Source: Hyphomicrobiales bacterium
GTDB taxonomy: Bacteria > Pseudomonadota > Alphaproteobacteria > Rhizobiales > Rhizobiaceae
Assembly (NCBI GenBank): GCA_900474095.1
Contig: UCOA01000137.1
Span: 1 to 36,689, forward strand
Direction of reading: 5' to 3'
DNA length: 36,689 nucleotides
Part shown: piece by piece, positions 8,588-18,748 of the stretch
Layout: every line of letters begins with the position of its first letter
Numbering within the stretch: the stretch's first letter is position 1
The notes under the pieces: generated by a model
Seen by the model: only the letters and a program-made list of their open reading frames with translations
What the model was told of the DNA's origin: nothing
Databases searched by the model: none
Translations under genes and position numbers: made by a program

Positions 8588-9390
8588 CCCCGACGACCCT
8601 CAACCAGACTGGAACGACCATGGCAGGCACGACCCGGCTTTCCGTCCGCAACATCCGCAAGAGCTTTGGCACGCATGAAGTGCTGCGCGGCATCTCGCTC
8701 GATGCCCGTGATGGCGACGTCATTTCGCTTCTCGGCGCCAGCGGCTCGGGCAAGTCTACCTTCCTGCGCTGTATCAACCTTCTGGAAGTCGCTGACCACG
8801 GCGAGATTTCCGTCGATGGCGAACTGATCCAGATGGAGCAACGCGGCGGCAAGAACGTCCCGGCCGACCGCCGCCAGGTGGACCGCATCCGCTCGGAACT
8901 CGGCATGGTCTTCCAGTCGTTCAATCTCTGGTCGCATATGACCATTCTTGAAAACGTCATCGAGGGGCCGGTTCATGTGTTGAAACGGCCACGCGCCAAG
9001 TGCATCGCCGAGGCGGAAGTGCTCCTGGAAAAGGTCGGCATCGCCGAGAAGCGCAATGCCTATCCCGCGCATCTGTCGGGCGGCCAGCAGCAGCGTGCGG
9101 CGATCGCCCGTTCGCTGGCGATGAAGCCGAAGGTGATGCTGTTCGACGAGCCGACCTCGGCGCTTGATCCGGAGCTGGTCGGCGAGGTGCTGCGCGTCAT
9201 GCGCTCGCTCGCCGAAGAAGGGATGACCATGCTGGTGGTCACCCATGAAATGAGCTTTGCGCGCAACGTTTCCAACCGTGTGATCTTCATGAAATCCGGC
9301 GAGATCGACAGCGACGGCGCGCCCGACGAACTGTTCGGCTCCGGAGGCTCCCCGAGCTTCCGCCAGTTCATCGGTAATTTCGGAGGCTGA
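8584..9390 (+). CDS. Polar amino acid ABC transporter ATP-binding protein (HisP/OccP type)
   Basis: A 268-residue cytoplasmic ATPase that energises uptake. Walker A is GASGSGKST (about residues 51-59). The Q-loop is in VFQSFNLW, the ABC signature is [16 protein letters not shown], Walker B is VMLFDEP, and the switch histidine is in VVTHEMSFA. The sequence is closest in style to HisP/GlnQ ATPases. The start at 8584 overlaps the permease stop. An internal ATG at 8620 ([11 protein letters not shown]) would give a more usual N-terminus and is a reasonable alternative. Confidence 0.93.
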   Translation: MTPTTLNQTGTTMAGTTRLSVRNIRKSFGTHEVLRGISLDARDGDVISLLGASGSGKSTFLRCINLLEVADHGEISVDGELIQMEQRGGKNVPADRRQVDRIRSELGMVFQSFNLWSHMTILENVIEGPVHVLKRPRAKCIAEAEVLLEKVGIAEKRNAYPAHLSGGQQQRAAIARSLAMKPKVMLFDEPTSALDPELVGEVLRVMRSLAEEGMTMLVVTHEMSFARNVSNRVIFMKSGEIDSDGAPDELFGSGGSPSFRQFIGNFGG

Positions 9391-9392
9391 TC

Positions 9393-10889
9393 GTGCAGGA
9401 TATCATGCTCGAAACGGCGCTCGACTGGCGTGCCGTGGCGGCGGTTGCCGATGGCGCAACGCTCTCTCTTTCTGGCGATGCCCGCCAGAGGGTGGAGACG
9501 GCCAGCCGCATCGTTTCGGCAATCGTCGAAAGCGGCGTGCGTGCCTATGGCGTCAATACCGGCGTCGGAGCGCTGGCCGATACGGTCGTCGATCGTCCCT
9601 CCCAGAGCCGCCTGTCGCGCAACATCATCCTCAGCCACGCCTGCGGCATTGGTCCACTGCTCACGCCGCGCGAAGTGCGCGCCATCATCGCGGCGCAGAT
9701 CGGCAATTTTTCGCATGGTCATTCAGGCGTTCGCCCAGTGATCGTCGAGGTCTTGCAGGCTTTCCTGCGCGAAGACTGCATTCCCGATGTGCCCTCGAAA
9801 GGTTCCGCCGGCTATCTCACCCACAACGCTCACATCGCGCTGGTGCTGATCGGCGAGGGTAGGGCGCGGTTGAAGGGAAAGCCGATGAGCGGCGCTGCGG
9901 CCCTGAAAACGCTCGGCATTGAGCCGCTGGTGCTGCAGGCCAAGGAAGGCCTGAGCCTCGTCAACGGCACTGCTTGTTCGACGGGTCTCGGCTCGTTGGC
10001 TCTGGCGCGCGTCGAGCGCTTTCTGGAATGGGCAGATGCCATCGCGGCGCTGACTATCGAGGCGCTCGGATGTCAGGCGGCGGCGTACGAGGCGCAGGTG
10101 CTGGCGCTTCGCACGTCGAAGGGCATCGAGAAGGTCGGCAGGGCGCTGCGTGAACGCCTCGCTGGCAGCGGCCTGATCGAGGCAGCCAAGGGCGTGCGCA
10201 CGCAAGATGCCCTGAGCCTTCGTTCCGTCCCGCATGCGCACGGCGCCGGCTGGGATGTCTTCGATTTTGTCGGCTCGATCGTCGATCAGGAACTTGCGTC
10301 CGTAACAGACAATCCCGCCGTATCCGGCACGCCGGAAGCCCCCCTTGTTTCGTCCGAAGCGCATGCCGTCGCACCCGCCCTCGGGCAGGCGCTCGATAGT
10401 CTGGCAGTCGCCATCGCCCAGATGTCGGCGATGAGCGAGCGGCGGATCGACCGGCTGGTCAATCCGCTCGTCAGCGGTCTGCCGGCATTCCTCGCGATCG
10501 ATCCGGGTGCCGGCTCCGGCTTCATGATCGCGCAATATACCGCAGCGGCACTTGCCGCAGAAAATCGGCGGCTCGGTGCGCCGGCTAGCCTCGACGGAGG
10601 CGTCACCTCGGCGCTGCAGGAGGATTTTCTCGCGCATCCGACGGCTGCGGCCTCCAAGCTGCTCGCAGTCATAGACAATGCCGAGCAGATTCTCGGCATC
10701 GAATTCGCCGCCGCCGCGCAGGCCCAGGATTTCAAGGTTGCGGTCGCGCCGCGAGCCGAGGGAACGGACGCGCTCCATCGTCTTATCCGCTCCGTTCTGC
10801 CAACTTATGCCGACGACCGGCCACTTGGCTGGGATCTGGAAAAGGCGCGCGATCTCCTGCGCATCGCGCCGCCGCCCGCCAGCGCTTGA
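9393..10889 (+). CDS. HAL/PAL-family protein lacking the MIO-forming Ala-Ser-Gly triad
   Basis: A 498-residue member of the aromatic amino acid ammonia-lyase superfamily, of the kind often labelled HutH2. It keeps YGVNTG (Tyr52), ILSHACG (His82), VNGTACSTG and QED, all shared with the true HutH at 15813-17348. At the cofactor site, true HutH reads [10 protein letters not shown] and this protein reads KGSAGYLTHNAH (residues 136-147). The Ala-Ser-Gly that cyclises to the electrophilic MIO group is absent, along with about three residues. The GNFHA loop and the substrate-side Tyr of HutH (QDPYCIR) are also changed (VSSEAHAVA and QDALSLR). The frame is intact over its full length, so this is a diverged enzyme and not decay. 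It begins two bases after the ATPase stop. The reaction is unknown; a non-MIO lyase, isomerase or binding role should be considered. Confidence 0.85.
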   Translation: MQDIMLETALDWRAVAAVADGATLSLSGDARQRVETASRIVSAIVESGVRAYGVNTGVGALADTVVDRPSQSRLSRNIILSHACGIGPLLTPREVRAIIAAQIGNFSHGHSGVRPVIVEVLQAFLREDCIPDVPSKGSAGYLTHNAHIALVLIGEGRARLKGKPMSGAAALKTLGIEPLVLQAKEGLSLVNGTACSTGLGSLALARVERFLEWADAIAALTIEALGCQAAAYEAQVLALRTSKGIEKVGRALRERLAGSGLIEAAKGVRTQDALSLRSVPHAHGAGWDVFDFVGSIVDQELASVTDNPAVSGTPEAPLVSSEAHAVAPALGQALDSLAVAIAQMSAMSERRIDRLVNPLVSGLPAFLAIDPGAGSGFMIAQYTAAALAAENRRLGAPASLDGGVTSALQEDFLAHPTAAASKLLAVIDNAEQILGIEFAAAAQAQDFKVAVAPRAEGTDALHRLIRSVLPTYADDRPLGWDLEKARDLLRIAPPPASA

Positions 10890-10913
10890 AAACTTCCTGA
10901 AAGGATACTGCCG

Positions 10914-12071
10914 ATGACTGCCCTTTTCGACGTTGCTGTTGTCGGCCTCGGCGCCATGGGAAGTGCTGCCATTGCGCATCTTGCGGCGCGAGGCGTGAAG
11001 GTGATCGGCATCGACGCCTATTATCCCGCCCATGCGCTGAGTTCTTCGCACGGCGACAGCCGGCTGATCCGGCTCGGCTATTTCGAGGATCCATCCTACG
11101 TGCCCTTGTTGCAGCGCGCCTATGCGAATTGGCGGACGCTGGAGGCGCGGTTGTGCGGGGACATTCTGACGACCACCGGTGTCCTGCAGATCGGCAAGCC
11201 GGACAGCAAGATCGTCAGCGGCACGAAGAAAAGCTGTGCCCTTCACAATCTACCGCTGGAAACCCTTGATTCGGGCGAGATGCGCCGCCGCTTTCCTGTC
11301 TTTTCGCTTGATGAAGACGAGATCGCGCTGCTCGATCCGCAGGGCGGGTATCTTCGACCTGAAGCGGCCGTGATGGGCTATCTCAAGTTAGCGGCCAGCG
11401 ACGGAGCCGCCCTGCATTTCGGCGAGAGGGTGACGGCAATCGAGCCGGGCGGCGACGGCGTCACCATCATTTCCGCTACGGGGCGTTATTCGGCCAGCAA
11501 GGTCATCATCGCGACGGGCTCCTGGATTGGCGAACTGGTACCGGCGCTGCGTGACCATGCGGTACCGATCAAGCAGGTCGTCGCCTGGTACCAACCGACG
11601 GATGGGTTCATGACGATGCCGCAGCGCATGCCGGTCTTCATTCGTGATGAGGGGGAAAACGGGTCCTTCTTCGGTTTCCCGGCAATCGGCGTCGACGGTA
11701 TCAAGATCGGCCGTCATGCGCATTTCCGCGAGCCGATCGATCCGAACCAGCCCAATCCGCCGGTCAACGAGCGAGATACGCACCTTCTCGATAGCTTCAT
11801 CAACCACCGGCTTCCGGCGGCCGCGGGTGTGCGGGTGCGCTCGGCGACCTGTCGCTATACTATGCTGCCGAGCGAGGATTTCCTGCTCGATCTTCTGCCC
11901 GGAGACAAACGCATTGTCGTTGCATCCCCCTGTTCGGGCCATGGCTTCAAGTTCACCAGCGTCGTCGGCGAAATCCTTGCCGATCTGGCGCTCGATGGCG
12001 GCACGAACCTGCCGATCGGCGCCTTTTCGTTCAAGGCAATGGACCGGTTTCTGGCGACAAGGGCGGCGTGA
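10914..12071 (+). CDS. FAD-dependent amine oxidase, SolA / monomeric sarcosine oxidase family
   Basis: A 385-residue flavoprotein predicted to oxidise a secondary amine or N-methyl amino acid to imine plus H2O2. The dinucleotide fold is VAVVGLGAMGSAAIAHLAARG (residues 7-27). SSHGDSRLIR (about 44-53) matches the MSOX substrate/flavin loop. K264 in DGIKIGRH aligns with the oxygen-activating Lys265 of MSOX. C313 in ATCRYTMLPSEDF aligns with the cysteine that binds FAD covalently (Cys315). The C-terminal motif SPCSGHGFKF is present. All catalytic landmarks are intact, so it should be active. It is the last gene of the transporter operon, 24 bases after the HAL-like gene, which suggests an N-substituted amino acid substrate. 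The exact substrate (sarcosine, N-methyltryptophan, pipecolate or other) cannot be told. Confidence 0.88.
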   Translation: MTALFDVAVVGLGAMGSAAIAHLAARGVKVIGIDAYYPAHALSSSHGDSRLIRLGYFEDPSYVPLLQRAYANWRTLEARLCGDILTTTGVLQIGKPDSKIVSGTKKSCALHNLPLETLDSGEMRRRFPVFSLDEDEIALLDPQGGYLRPEAAVMGYLKLAASDGAALHFGERVTAIEPGGDGVTIISATGRYSASKVIIATGSWIGELVPALRDHAVPIKQVVAWYQPTDGFMTMPQRMPVFIRDEGENGSFFGFPAIGVDGIKIGRHAHFREPIDPNQPNPPVNERDTHLLDSFINHRLPAAAGVRVRSATCRYTMLPSEDFLLDLLPGDKRIVVASPCSGHGFKFTSVVGEILADLALDGGTNLPIGAFSFKAMDRFLATRAA

Positions 12072-12105
12072 TTGTCGCGCAACTCTTTGCCGCTGGTCAC
12101 AGATA

Positions 12106-12705
12106 TCAAACGGCCGAAATGCGGATGAGATAGACCTGCGCCGGCATGTCGGAGGTGATCAGGCAGGGGCCTTCCAGGATGGCGCAGTCGAGCCGTCCGA
12201 GTTCGGCCGCGTGATCGCCGGCATCGATCCGCAAATTGCCCAGCGACAGCAGCAACGTTACGCCGCCTTCGGGATCGAGATGATGTTGTCCCTCGAAGGT
12301 TCGCCGCCCCACCTGATGCGCGCATTGTCCGCGGCGGGTCATAATGTTGAGATCGACAATAGGACCTGAAACCAGCCGGGCGGAGGTTGCCGCATCCGCC
12401 GGAAAGGCGAGCGGCTGGGATGCCTGCGTCAGCACCACCGGTGCTCTACCGGCGATATCGAGTTCCATGCCGTCGCCTTGAAGGATTGACAGCGTTCGGT
12501 CGATTCCGGGGAAAACCGAAAACGGCCCGTCAGTCGCCACCGTCGCCATGCTGACGCGCCAGCCGAATGTCGCGATATTTGCCCCCGGCGGAAACACCGC
12601 GATCTCCGCGGTTTCGCCACCGCCGTTCTTCCATGGCATGCGGCGGTACGCGCTGGCTTTCAGGACCTGCAGGTGACAGGGGCTGGAGGATTGCTTGTCA
12701 GACAT
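12106..12705 (-). CDS. hutD: HutD family cupin
   Basis: A 199-residue HutD protein, a bicupin found with hut genes and proposed to bind an intermediate and fine-tune hut expression. Signatures are YRRMPWKNGGGETAEI near the N-terminus, FGWRVSMATVATDGPFSVFPGIDR, and the C-terminal half with DLNIMTRRG. The start ATG at 12705 (MSDKQSS) has TGAGG about 8 bases upstream. A TTG 24 bases earlier would add a poor N-terminus and was not used. It is on the same strand as hutIHGU but is cut off from hutU by the 12750-13320 toxin-antitoxin remnant, which points the other way. It must therefore have its own promoter or depend on read-through. It is convergent with the amine oxidase gene. Confidence 0.88.
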   Translation of the reverse strand: MSDKQSSSPCHLQVLKASAYRRMPWKNGGGETAEIAVFPPGANIATFGWRVSMATVATDGPFSVFPGIDRTLSILQGDGMELDIAGRAPVVLTQASQPLAFPADAATSARLVSGPIVDLNIMTRRGQCAHQVGRRTFEGQHHLDPEGGVTLLLSLGNLRIDAGDHAAELGRLDCAILEGPCLITSDMPAQVYLIRISAV

Positions 12706-12723
12706 TGTAAACCTCAGGCAAGT

Positions 12724-12735
12724 GGACAAAAGTCC
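12724..12735. promoter_or_regulatory. Small inverted repeat upstream of the antitoxin and hutD
   Basis: GGAC-AAAA-GTCC lies in the 44-base gap between the divergent hutD and antitoxin genes. Phd/YefM antitoxins usually autorepress from such sites, and here binding could also affect hutD. Four-base arms are short, so this is tentative. Confidence 0.35.
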
Positions 12736-12749
12736 GATGGAGGGCGATG

Positions 12750-13007
12750 ATGGAAACCGTCAATATACACCAAGCGAAGACGCATTTGTCGCGACTGATG
12801 GAAAAGGTGGCCAACGGCGAATCCTTCATCTTTGCCAAGGCCGGCAAACCGATCGGAAGGCTGGTACCGCCCGACGAAGCGGAAAAGCCAAAAAAGCGCC
12901 GTATCGGGTTTATGGAGGGCGAGATTGTCGTCCCGGATGATTTCGATACGATGATGGCGGATGAGATCGAGGAAATGTTCTACGGCGACAGCCTTTTTCC
13001 CAGATGA
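12750..13007 (+). CDS. Phd/YefM-type antitoxin
   Basis: An 85-residue antitoxin. The Phd-like N-terminal DNA-binding fold reads METVNIHQAKTHLSRLMEKV, then GESFIFAKAGKPIGRLVP. A C-terminal acidic tail (DDFDTMMADEIEEMF) would wrap the toxin. GGAGGG at 12739-12744 is five bases from the ATG at 12750 and only two from the ATG at 12747, so 12750 is preferred. The stop overlaps the toxin start by four bases (ATGA), the usual coupling. The gene looks intact although its toxin is not. Confidence 0.88.
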   Translation: METVNIHQAKTHLSRLMEKVANGESFIFAKAGKPIGRLVPPDEAEKPKKRRIGFMEGEIVVPDDFDTMMADEIEEMFYGDSLFPR

Positions 13008-13320
13008 GACTTCTCCTCGACACAAACATTCTGATCTGGGCGACAGGCGATCTTCTGCCCAAGAACATCAGATCTCTTATTGAGGAGACGAATAACGAAC
13101 GCCTCTTTAGCCCGGCCAGCGTCTGGGAGACTGCGATAACGCATGGGTTAGGTCGCGATGGCTTTCAGGCCGATCCCTTCGTTCTGCGCTATCGTCTTAT
13201 TCACAAAGACCCCTTCGACCGGATCTGATTGCCCAGGCCATCATCGAAGGGGTTTCGCTCATAACCGTTGAACAGGCGGTCCTTGAGTATCCCGGACTTT
13301 CGACATACCCATTGGGATAG
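13004..13320 (+). pseudogene. Decayed PIN-domain (VapC-type) toxin
   Basis: The N-terminus MRLLLDTNILIWATGD and SPASVWETAITHGLGRDGFQ are clear PIN-domain ribonuclease segments with the first Asp and the WE glutamate. After FVLRYR the frame jumps straight to LIHKDPFDRI, so roughly 20-25 residues normally found between them are missing (in-frame deletion). A TGA at 13226-13228 then ends the frame. One base further on in register, the rest of a PIN C-terminus can be read (LIAQAIIEGVSLITVEQAVLEYPG, split here for reading: LIAQAIIEGV then SLITVEQAVL) to a stop at 13318-13320. A single lost base after GGATC explains the shift. The toxin is almost certainly inactive while the antitoxin survives. Confidence 0.85.
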
Positions 13321-13323
13321 CAA

Positions 13324-14993
<1,670 letters not shown>

Positions 14994-14997
<4 letters not shown>

Positions 14998-15812
14998 TTG
15001 GTTCCCCTTGTTGTGTTTGCCAGTGTCAGCGCTGATGCTTCGATGCGCGTGAGAATGTCTTTGAGGTGAATGCGAAGTCTGGCCGCCTTGGCCTCGTCAT
15101 ATGCGAAGGGCGGTGCTTCCGTGCTCAGATGTGTGGATTGCGCCAGCTCCATCTGGATCGCATGCACGCCGGTTTCCGGCTGGCCGTAGTGGCGTGTCGT
15201 CCAGCCGCCCTTGAAGCGGCCATTGAGGATGCTGGTGTAGCCCGGCGCATTGAGGACGACATCGACAGTTGCGTTCTGGATGGCCGGATCGCAGGTCCTG
15301 CCGCTGTCGGTGCCGATGTTGAAATCAGGCAGCATGCCGTCGAACAGGAACGGAATATCCGAGCGAATGGAATGGCAGTCATAGAGAACTGCGATGCCAT
15401 GGATCGTCTTGACGCGCTCGATTTCGGCCGCGAGTGCGGCATGATAAGGCGCGTGAAATTCGGCAAGCCGGGCGGCAATGTCGGCTTCGGTCGGTTTCTC
15501 CCCGTCCTTCCAGATCCCCACACCGTCAAAATCGGTGCCCGGAATGAGCCCGGTCGTGTTCTGGCCGGGATAAAGGCTGACACCTTCCGGATCGCGATTG
15601 GCGTCGATGACGTAGCGATGGAAGGTGGCACGCACGGTCGTGACCTCCGGCAGCAATCCGTCATAGGCGCGATGAATATGCCAGTCGGTGTCGGCGAGAA
15701 TGCGGCCATTGTCGTTCAGCCGCTCCCAGATAACCGGCGGGACGTCGGTGCCAGTATGCGGAAAGCCGAGGATGACCGGCGAAGTGCCCTGTTTGATTTC
15801 GAAGACGGTCAC
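14994..15812 (-). CDS. hutG: N-formylglutamate deformylase
   Basis: A 272-residue amidohydrolase that splits N-formylglutamate into glutamate and formate, the last step of the five-step pathway begun by HutF. Motifs include [29 protein letters not shown] and [13 protein letters not shown]. It starts with GTG at 15812, directly against the hutH TAA stop, and overlaps hutU by four bases. The presence of both hutG and hutF shows use of the formylglutamate branch rather than the one-step formiminoglutamase. Confidence 0.95.
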
Positions 15813-17348
15813 TTACGCCTCCAGACCCGGAAGAATGCCGGCGGAAACGGCTGCATTCAGGGCGCCAGTGGCAATAAGGTCGCTCGCCGCCTTGAGGTCG
15901 GTCGCCATGTAGCGGTCGATCTCCAGCGTCGGGACGACGGAGCGGATGGCGGCGATGGCCCTGGTCAGTTCCGGGCTGGTGACGAGCGGTGCGCGGAAGT
16001 CAATGCCCTGTGCTGCCGTCAGCGCCTCGACGCCGATGATCGAAAACAGGTTGTCCGTCATCTGCAGAAGACGGCGGGCGCCGTGGCAGGCCATGGAGAC
16101 ATGATCTTCCTGGTTGGCCGACGTGGGGGTGGAATCGACCGAGGCCGGGTGCGACATCTGCTTGTTTTCCGACATCAAGGCTGCCGAGGTGACTTCGGCG
16201 ATCATCAGGCCGGAGTTGAGGCCGGGCTTCTTGGCCAAGAATGCCGGAAGGCCATAGGAGAGGGCCGGATCGACCAAGAGCGCGATGCGGCGCTGCGAGA
16301 TGGCGCCGATTTCACAGATGGCGAGCGCGATCTGGTCGGCCGCGAAGGCGACCGGCTCGGCGTGGAAATTGCCGCCCGATACGACGGAATTGTCCGACAG
16401 CACCAGCGGATTGTCGGTGACGGCGTTGGCTTCGATTTCAAGCGTGCGGGCAACGGAACGCATGAGATCGAGGCAGGCGCCGTCGACCTGCGGCTGGCAG
16501 CGGATGCAATAGGGGTCCTGGACGCGCTCGTCACCTTCGATATGGCTCTCGCGGATCACCGAGCTCTTGAGCAGGCCGCGCAGGGCGGCGGCCGCATCGA
16601 TCTGGCCCTTATGGCCGCGCAGCGTATGGATGTCGGGATGGAAGGGGGCCGAGGAGCCCATGGCGGCGTCGGTCGAAAGCGCGCCCGTGATCAGCGCCGA
16701 TTGCGCCGCGCGGTGGGCGCGGAACAGGCCGGCAAGGGCGAGTGCAGTGGAGACCTGCGTGCCGTTGATCAGCGCGAGGCCTTCCTTGGCGGCAAGTACG
16801 ACCGGCGTCAGGCCGGCGCGCTCAAGCGCGGCGCGGCCGTCAAGCTGCTCGCCATTGAAGAAGGCTTCGCCTTCGCCCATCATGACGGCAGCCAGATGCG
16901 CCAGCGGCGCGAGATCGCCGGAGGCGCCAACGGAGCCCTTTTCCGGGATGACCGGGATGACGCCCTTTTCGAGCATGCCCTCGATCAGACGGACGAGTTC
17001 GAGCCGGACACCCGATGCGCCGCGTCCGAGAGAGACGAGCTTCAGCGCCATGATCAGGCGGACGATGTTTTCGGCAAGCGGCTGGCCGACGCCGCAGCAG
17101 TGCGAGAGGATCAGGTTGCGCTGCAGGGTGGCCACGTCGGCGGCATCGATCTTGATGCTCGCCAGTTTACCGAAACCGGTGTTGATGCCGTAGACCGGCG
17201 CATTGCCGGCGGCGATCTCGGCGATGCGGCCGGCGGCCTTCTCGATGCCCTTGTCGAAGGAGGGATCAAGCCGGGCTGCCTCGCCGGTCCAGTAGATGGT
17301 TTCAAGCGTCGAAAGCGGGACGGAGCCCGGCTGCAGAATAAGAGTCAT
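15813..17348 (-). CDS. hutH: Histidine ammonia-lyase
   Basis: A 511-residue MIO enzyme deaminating histidine to urocanate. With the start at 17348 ([15 protein letters not shown] upstream), numbering matches the Pseudomonas enzyme exactly: Tyr53 in VYGINTG, His83 in LILSHCCG, and the MIO triad Ala142-Ser143-Gly144 in [30 protein letters not shown] and NQEDHVSM complete the active site. A GTG at 17384 would add 12 residues and is less likely. It is the second gene of hutIHGU, 48 bases after hutI. It serves as the intact internal reference for the MIO-less paralogue at 9393-10889. Confidence 0.97.
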   Translation of the reverse strand: MTLILQPGSVPLSTLETIYWTGEAARLDPSFDKGIEKAAGRIAEIAAGNAPVYGINTGFGKLASIKIDAADVATLQRNLILSHCCGVGQPLAENIVRLIMALKLVSLGRGASGVRLELVRLIEGMLEKGVIPVIPEKGSVGASGDLAPLAHLAAVMMGEGEAFFNGEQLDGRAALERAGLTPVVLAAKEGLALINGTQVSTALALAGLFRAHRAAQSALITGALSTDAAMGSSAPFHPDIHTLRGHKGQIDAAAALRGLLKSSVIRESHIEGDERVQDPYCIRCQPQVDGACLDLMRSVARTLEIEANAVTDNPLVLSDNSVVSGGNFHAEPVAFAADQIALAICEIGAISQRRIALLVDPALSYGLPAFLAKKPGLNSGLMIAEVTSAALMSENKQMSHPASVDSTPTSANQEDHVSMACHGARRLLQMTDNLFSIIGVEALTAAQGIDFRAPLVTSPELTRAIAAIRSVVPTLEIDRYMATDLKAASDLIATGALNAAVSAGILPGLEA

Positions 17349-17396
17349 CAAGAAATCCTCACCAATGCGCGGAGCCAGGCTCACGCGTCTCCAATT

Positions 17397-18647
17397 TCAA
17401 TGTCCGTTGCGGACGCGCGCATGCAGCGGGTTGAAGCCCATGCGGTAGACGAGTTCAGCCGGTCGCTCGATATTCCAGATGGCGAAATCGGCCCATTTTC
17501 CGGGTTCCAGCGTCCCCACTTCGTCGACGAGCCCAAGTGCGCGTGCCGCCTCCCGCGTCACGCCGGCGATGCATTCGGTGACCGTCATGCCGAACAAGGT
17601 CGCCGCCATGTTCATGGTCAGAAGCAGCGAAGTGAGCGGCGAGGTGCCGGGATTGCTATCGGTGGCGATCGCCATCGTAACACCGGCCTTGCGGAACAGC
17701 TCGATCGGCGGCTTCTTGGTTTCGCGGATGAAGTAAAAGGCGCCGGGCAGGATGACGGCGATCGTGCCGCTCTTCGCCATGGCTTCGGCGCCGGCTTCGT
17801 CGGTATATTCGAGATGATCGGCCGACAGCGCGCCATACTCGGCGGCAAGGGCGGCGCCGTGCAGATTGGAGAGTTGGTCGGCATGCAGCTTGACAGGCAG
17901 GCCATGCGCCTTGGCCGCATCGAAGACCTGCCGCATCTCGTCCGTCGAAAAGGCGATGCCTTCGCAAAAGCCGTCAACGGCGTCGGCCAGCCCTTGGGCC
18001 GCGATCGCGGGCAGCATCTCGCCTGCGACCTTGGCGATATAGCCGGCCTTGTCGCCCTTGAATTCCGGCGGCAGCGCATGGGCGCCGAGGAAGGTGGTGC
18101 GGATGGCCATATCGCGTTCTTCGCCGAGGCGGCGCGCGGCACGCAGGGTCTTCGCTTCGTTTTCGAGGTCGAGGCCGTAGCCGGACTTGATTTCCACCGT
18201 CGTGACGCCCTCGGCCATCAGCGCGTCCAGACGGGGGAGCGTCTGCCGCACGAGTTCGTCTTCGCTGGCTTCACGCAGAGAACGCACGGAGGAGACAATG
18301 CCACCGCCGGCGCGCGCCACTTCCTCATAGCTTGCGCCTGAAAGCCGCATTTCGAATTCGTTGGAGCGGTCTCCGGCATGGACCAGATGGGTGTGGCAGT
18401 CGATCAGGCCGGGCGTGATCCAGCGGCCGCTGCAATCTATGACGTCGGCGGCATTTTCGATGGAGAAAGGCAGGTCTGCTTCGCTGCCGGCATAGACGAT
18501 ACGACCGTCTTCGACGGCTATGGCGCCATTCTCAATGAGGCCGAGACCCGGCAAGGCAGGGTCCAGGGTCATGAGCCGCGCGTTTCGCCAAAGGCGATCG
18601 CAAGCGGTTGGCCGGGATCCGTCCGGTGCCGATTTTATGGAAGACAT
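17397..18647 (-). CDS. hutI: Imidazolonepropionase
   Basis: A 416-residue metal-dependent amidohydrolase opening imidazolone propionate to formimidoylglutamate. Metal ligands are seen in [29 protein letters not shown] and the [10 protein letters not shown] aspartate motif. [10 protein letters not shown] is also typical. The start at 18647 ([10 protein letters not shown]) gives the usual length. The open frame reaches further upstream but without family similarity. It is the first gene of hutIHGU and divergent from hutF, sharing an operator at 18676-18691. Confidence 0.95.
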   Translation of the reverse strand: MSSIKSAPDGSRPTACDRLWRNARLMTLDPALPGLGLIENGAIAVEDGRIVYAGSEADLPFSIENAADVIDCSGRWITPGLIDCHTHLVHAGDRSNEFEMRLSGASYEEVARAGGGIVSSVRSLREASEDELVRQTLPRLDALMAEGVTTVEIKSGYGLDLENEAKTLRAARRLGEERDMAIRTTFLGAHALPPEFKGDKAGYIAKVAGEMLPAIAAQGLADAVDGFCEGIAFSTDEMRQVFDAAKAHGLPVKLHADQLSNLHGAALAAEYGALSADHLEYTDEAGAEAMAKSGTIAVILPGAFYFIRETKKPPIELFRKAGVTMAIATDSNPGTSPLTSLLLTMNMAATLFGMTVTECIAGVTREAARALGLVDEVGTLEPGKWADFAIWNIERPAELVYRMGFNPLHARVRNGH

Positions 18648-18650
18648 CGT

Positions 18651-18691
18651 TTTCCAGCCTTTCCTTTTCGTGCTATTATGTATAGACATAA
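18651..18691. promoter_or_regulatory. Divergent hutI/hutF promoter region with a HutC-type operator
   Basis: TTATGTATAGACATAA (18676-18691) has six-base arms around ATAG, and its core TGTATAGACA resembles the known HutC site core TGTATGTACA. Toward hutF, TTTCCA (18651-18656), 17 bases and TATTAT (18674-18679) form a plausible promoter whose -10 overlaps the operator. Toward hutI, TTGCGC and TATACA spaced 16 bases on the minus strand also overlap it. One repressor dimer could shut both directions. Confidence 0.6.
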
Positions 18692-18748
18692 AGAAAATGA
18701 GCGCAAGTGGTTTTTTGATTTTATCCGAAAACGGGAGAGGGTTCGGCT

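Noticed and set aside
9393-10889. Idea that the HAL-like gene lost its MIO triad through sequencing error or decay
   Set aside because: The frame is continuous over 498 codons, flanking motifs stay in register, and several other active-site positions differ as well, which fits divergence rather than a local error.
15066-18341. Plus-strand open frame of about 1091 codons across the hut genes
   Set aside because: It is exactly antisense to hutG, hutH and hutI, whose motifs and operon structure are unmistakable. The translated product is Arg/Asp/Gly-rich without domain signals, a usual effect of high third-position GC.
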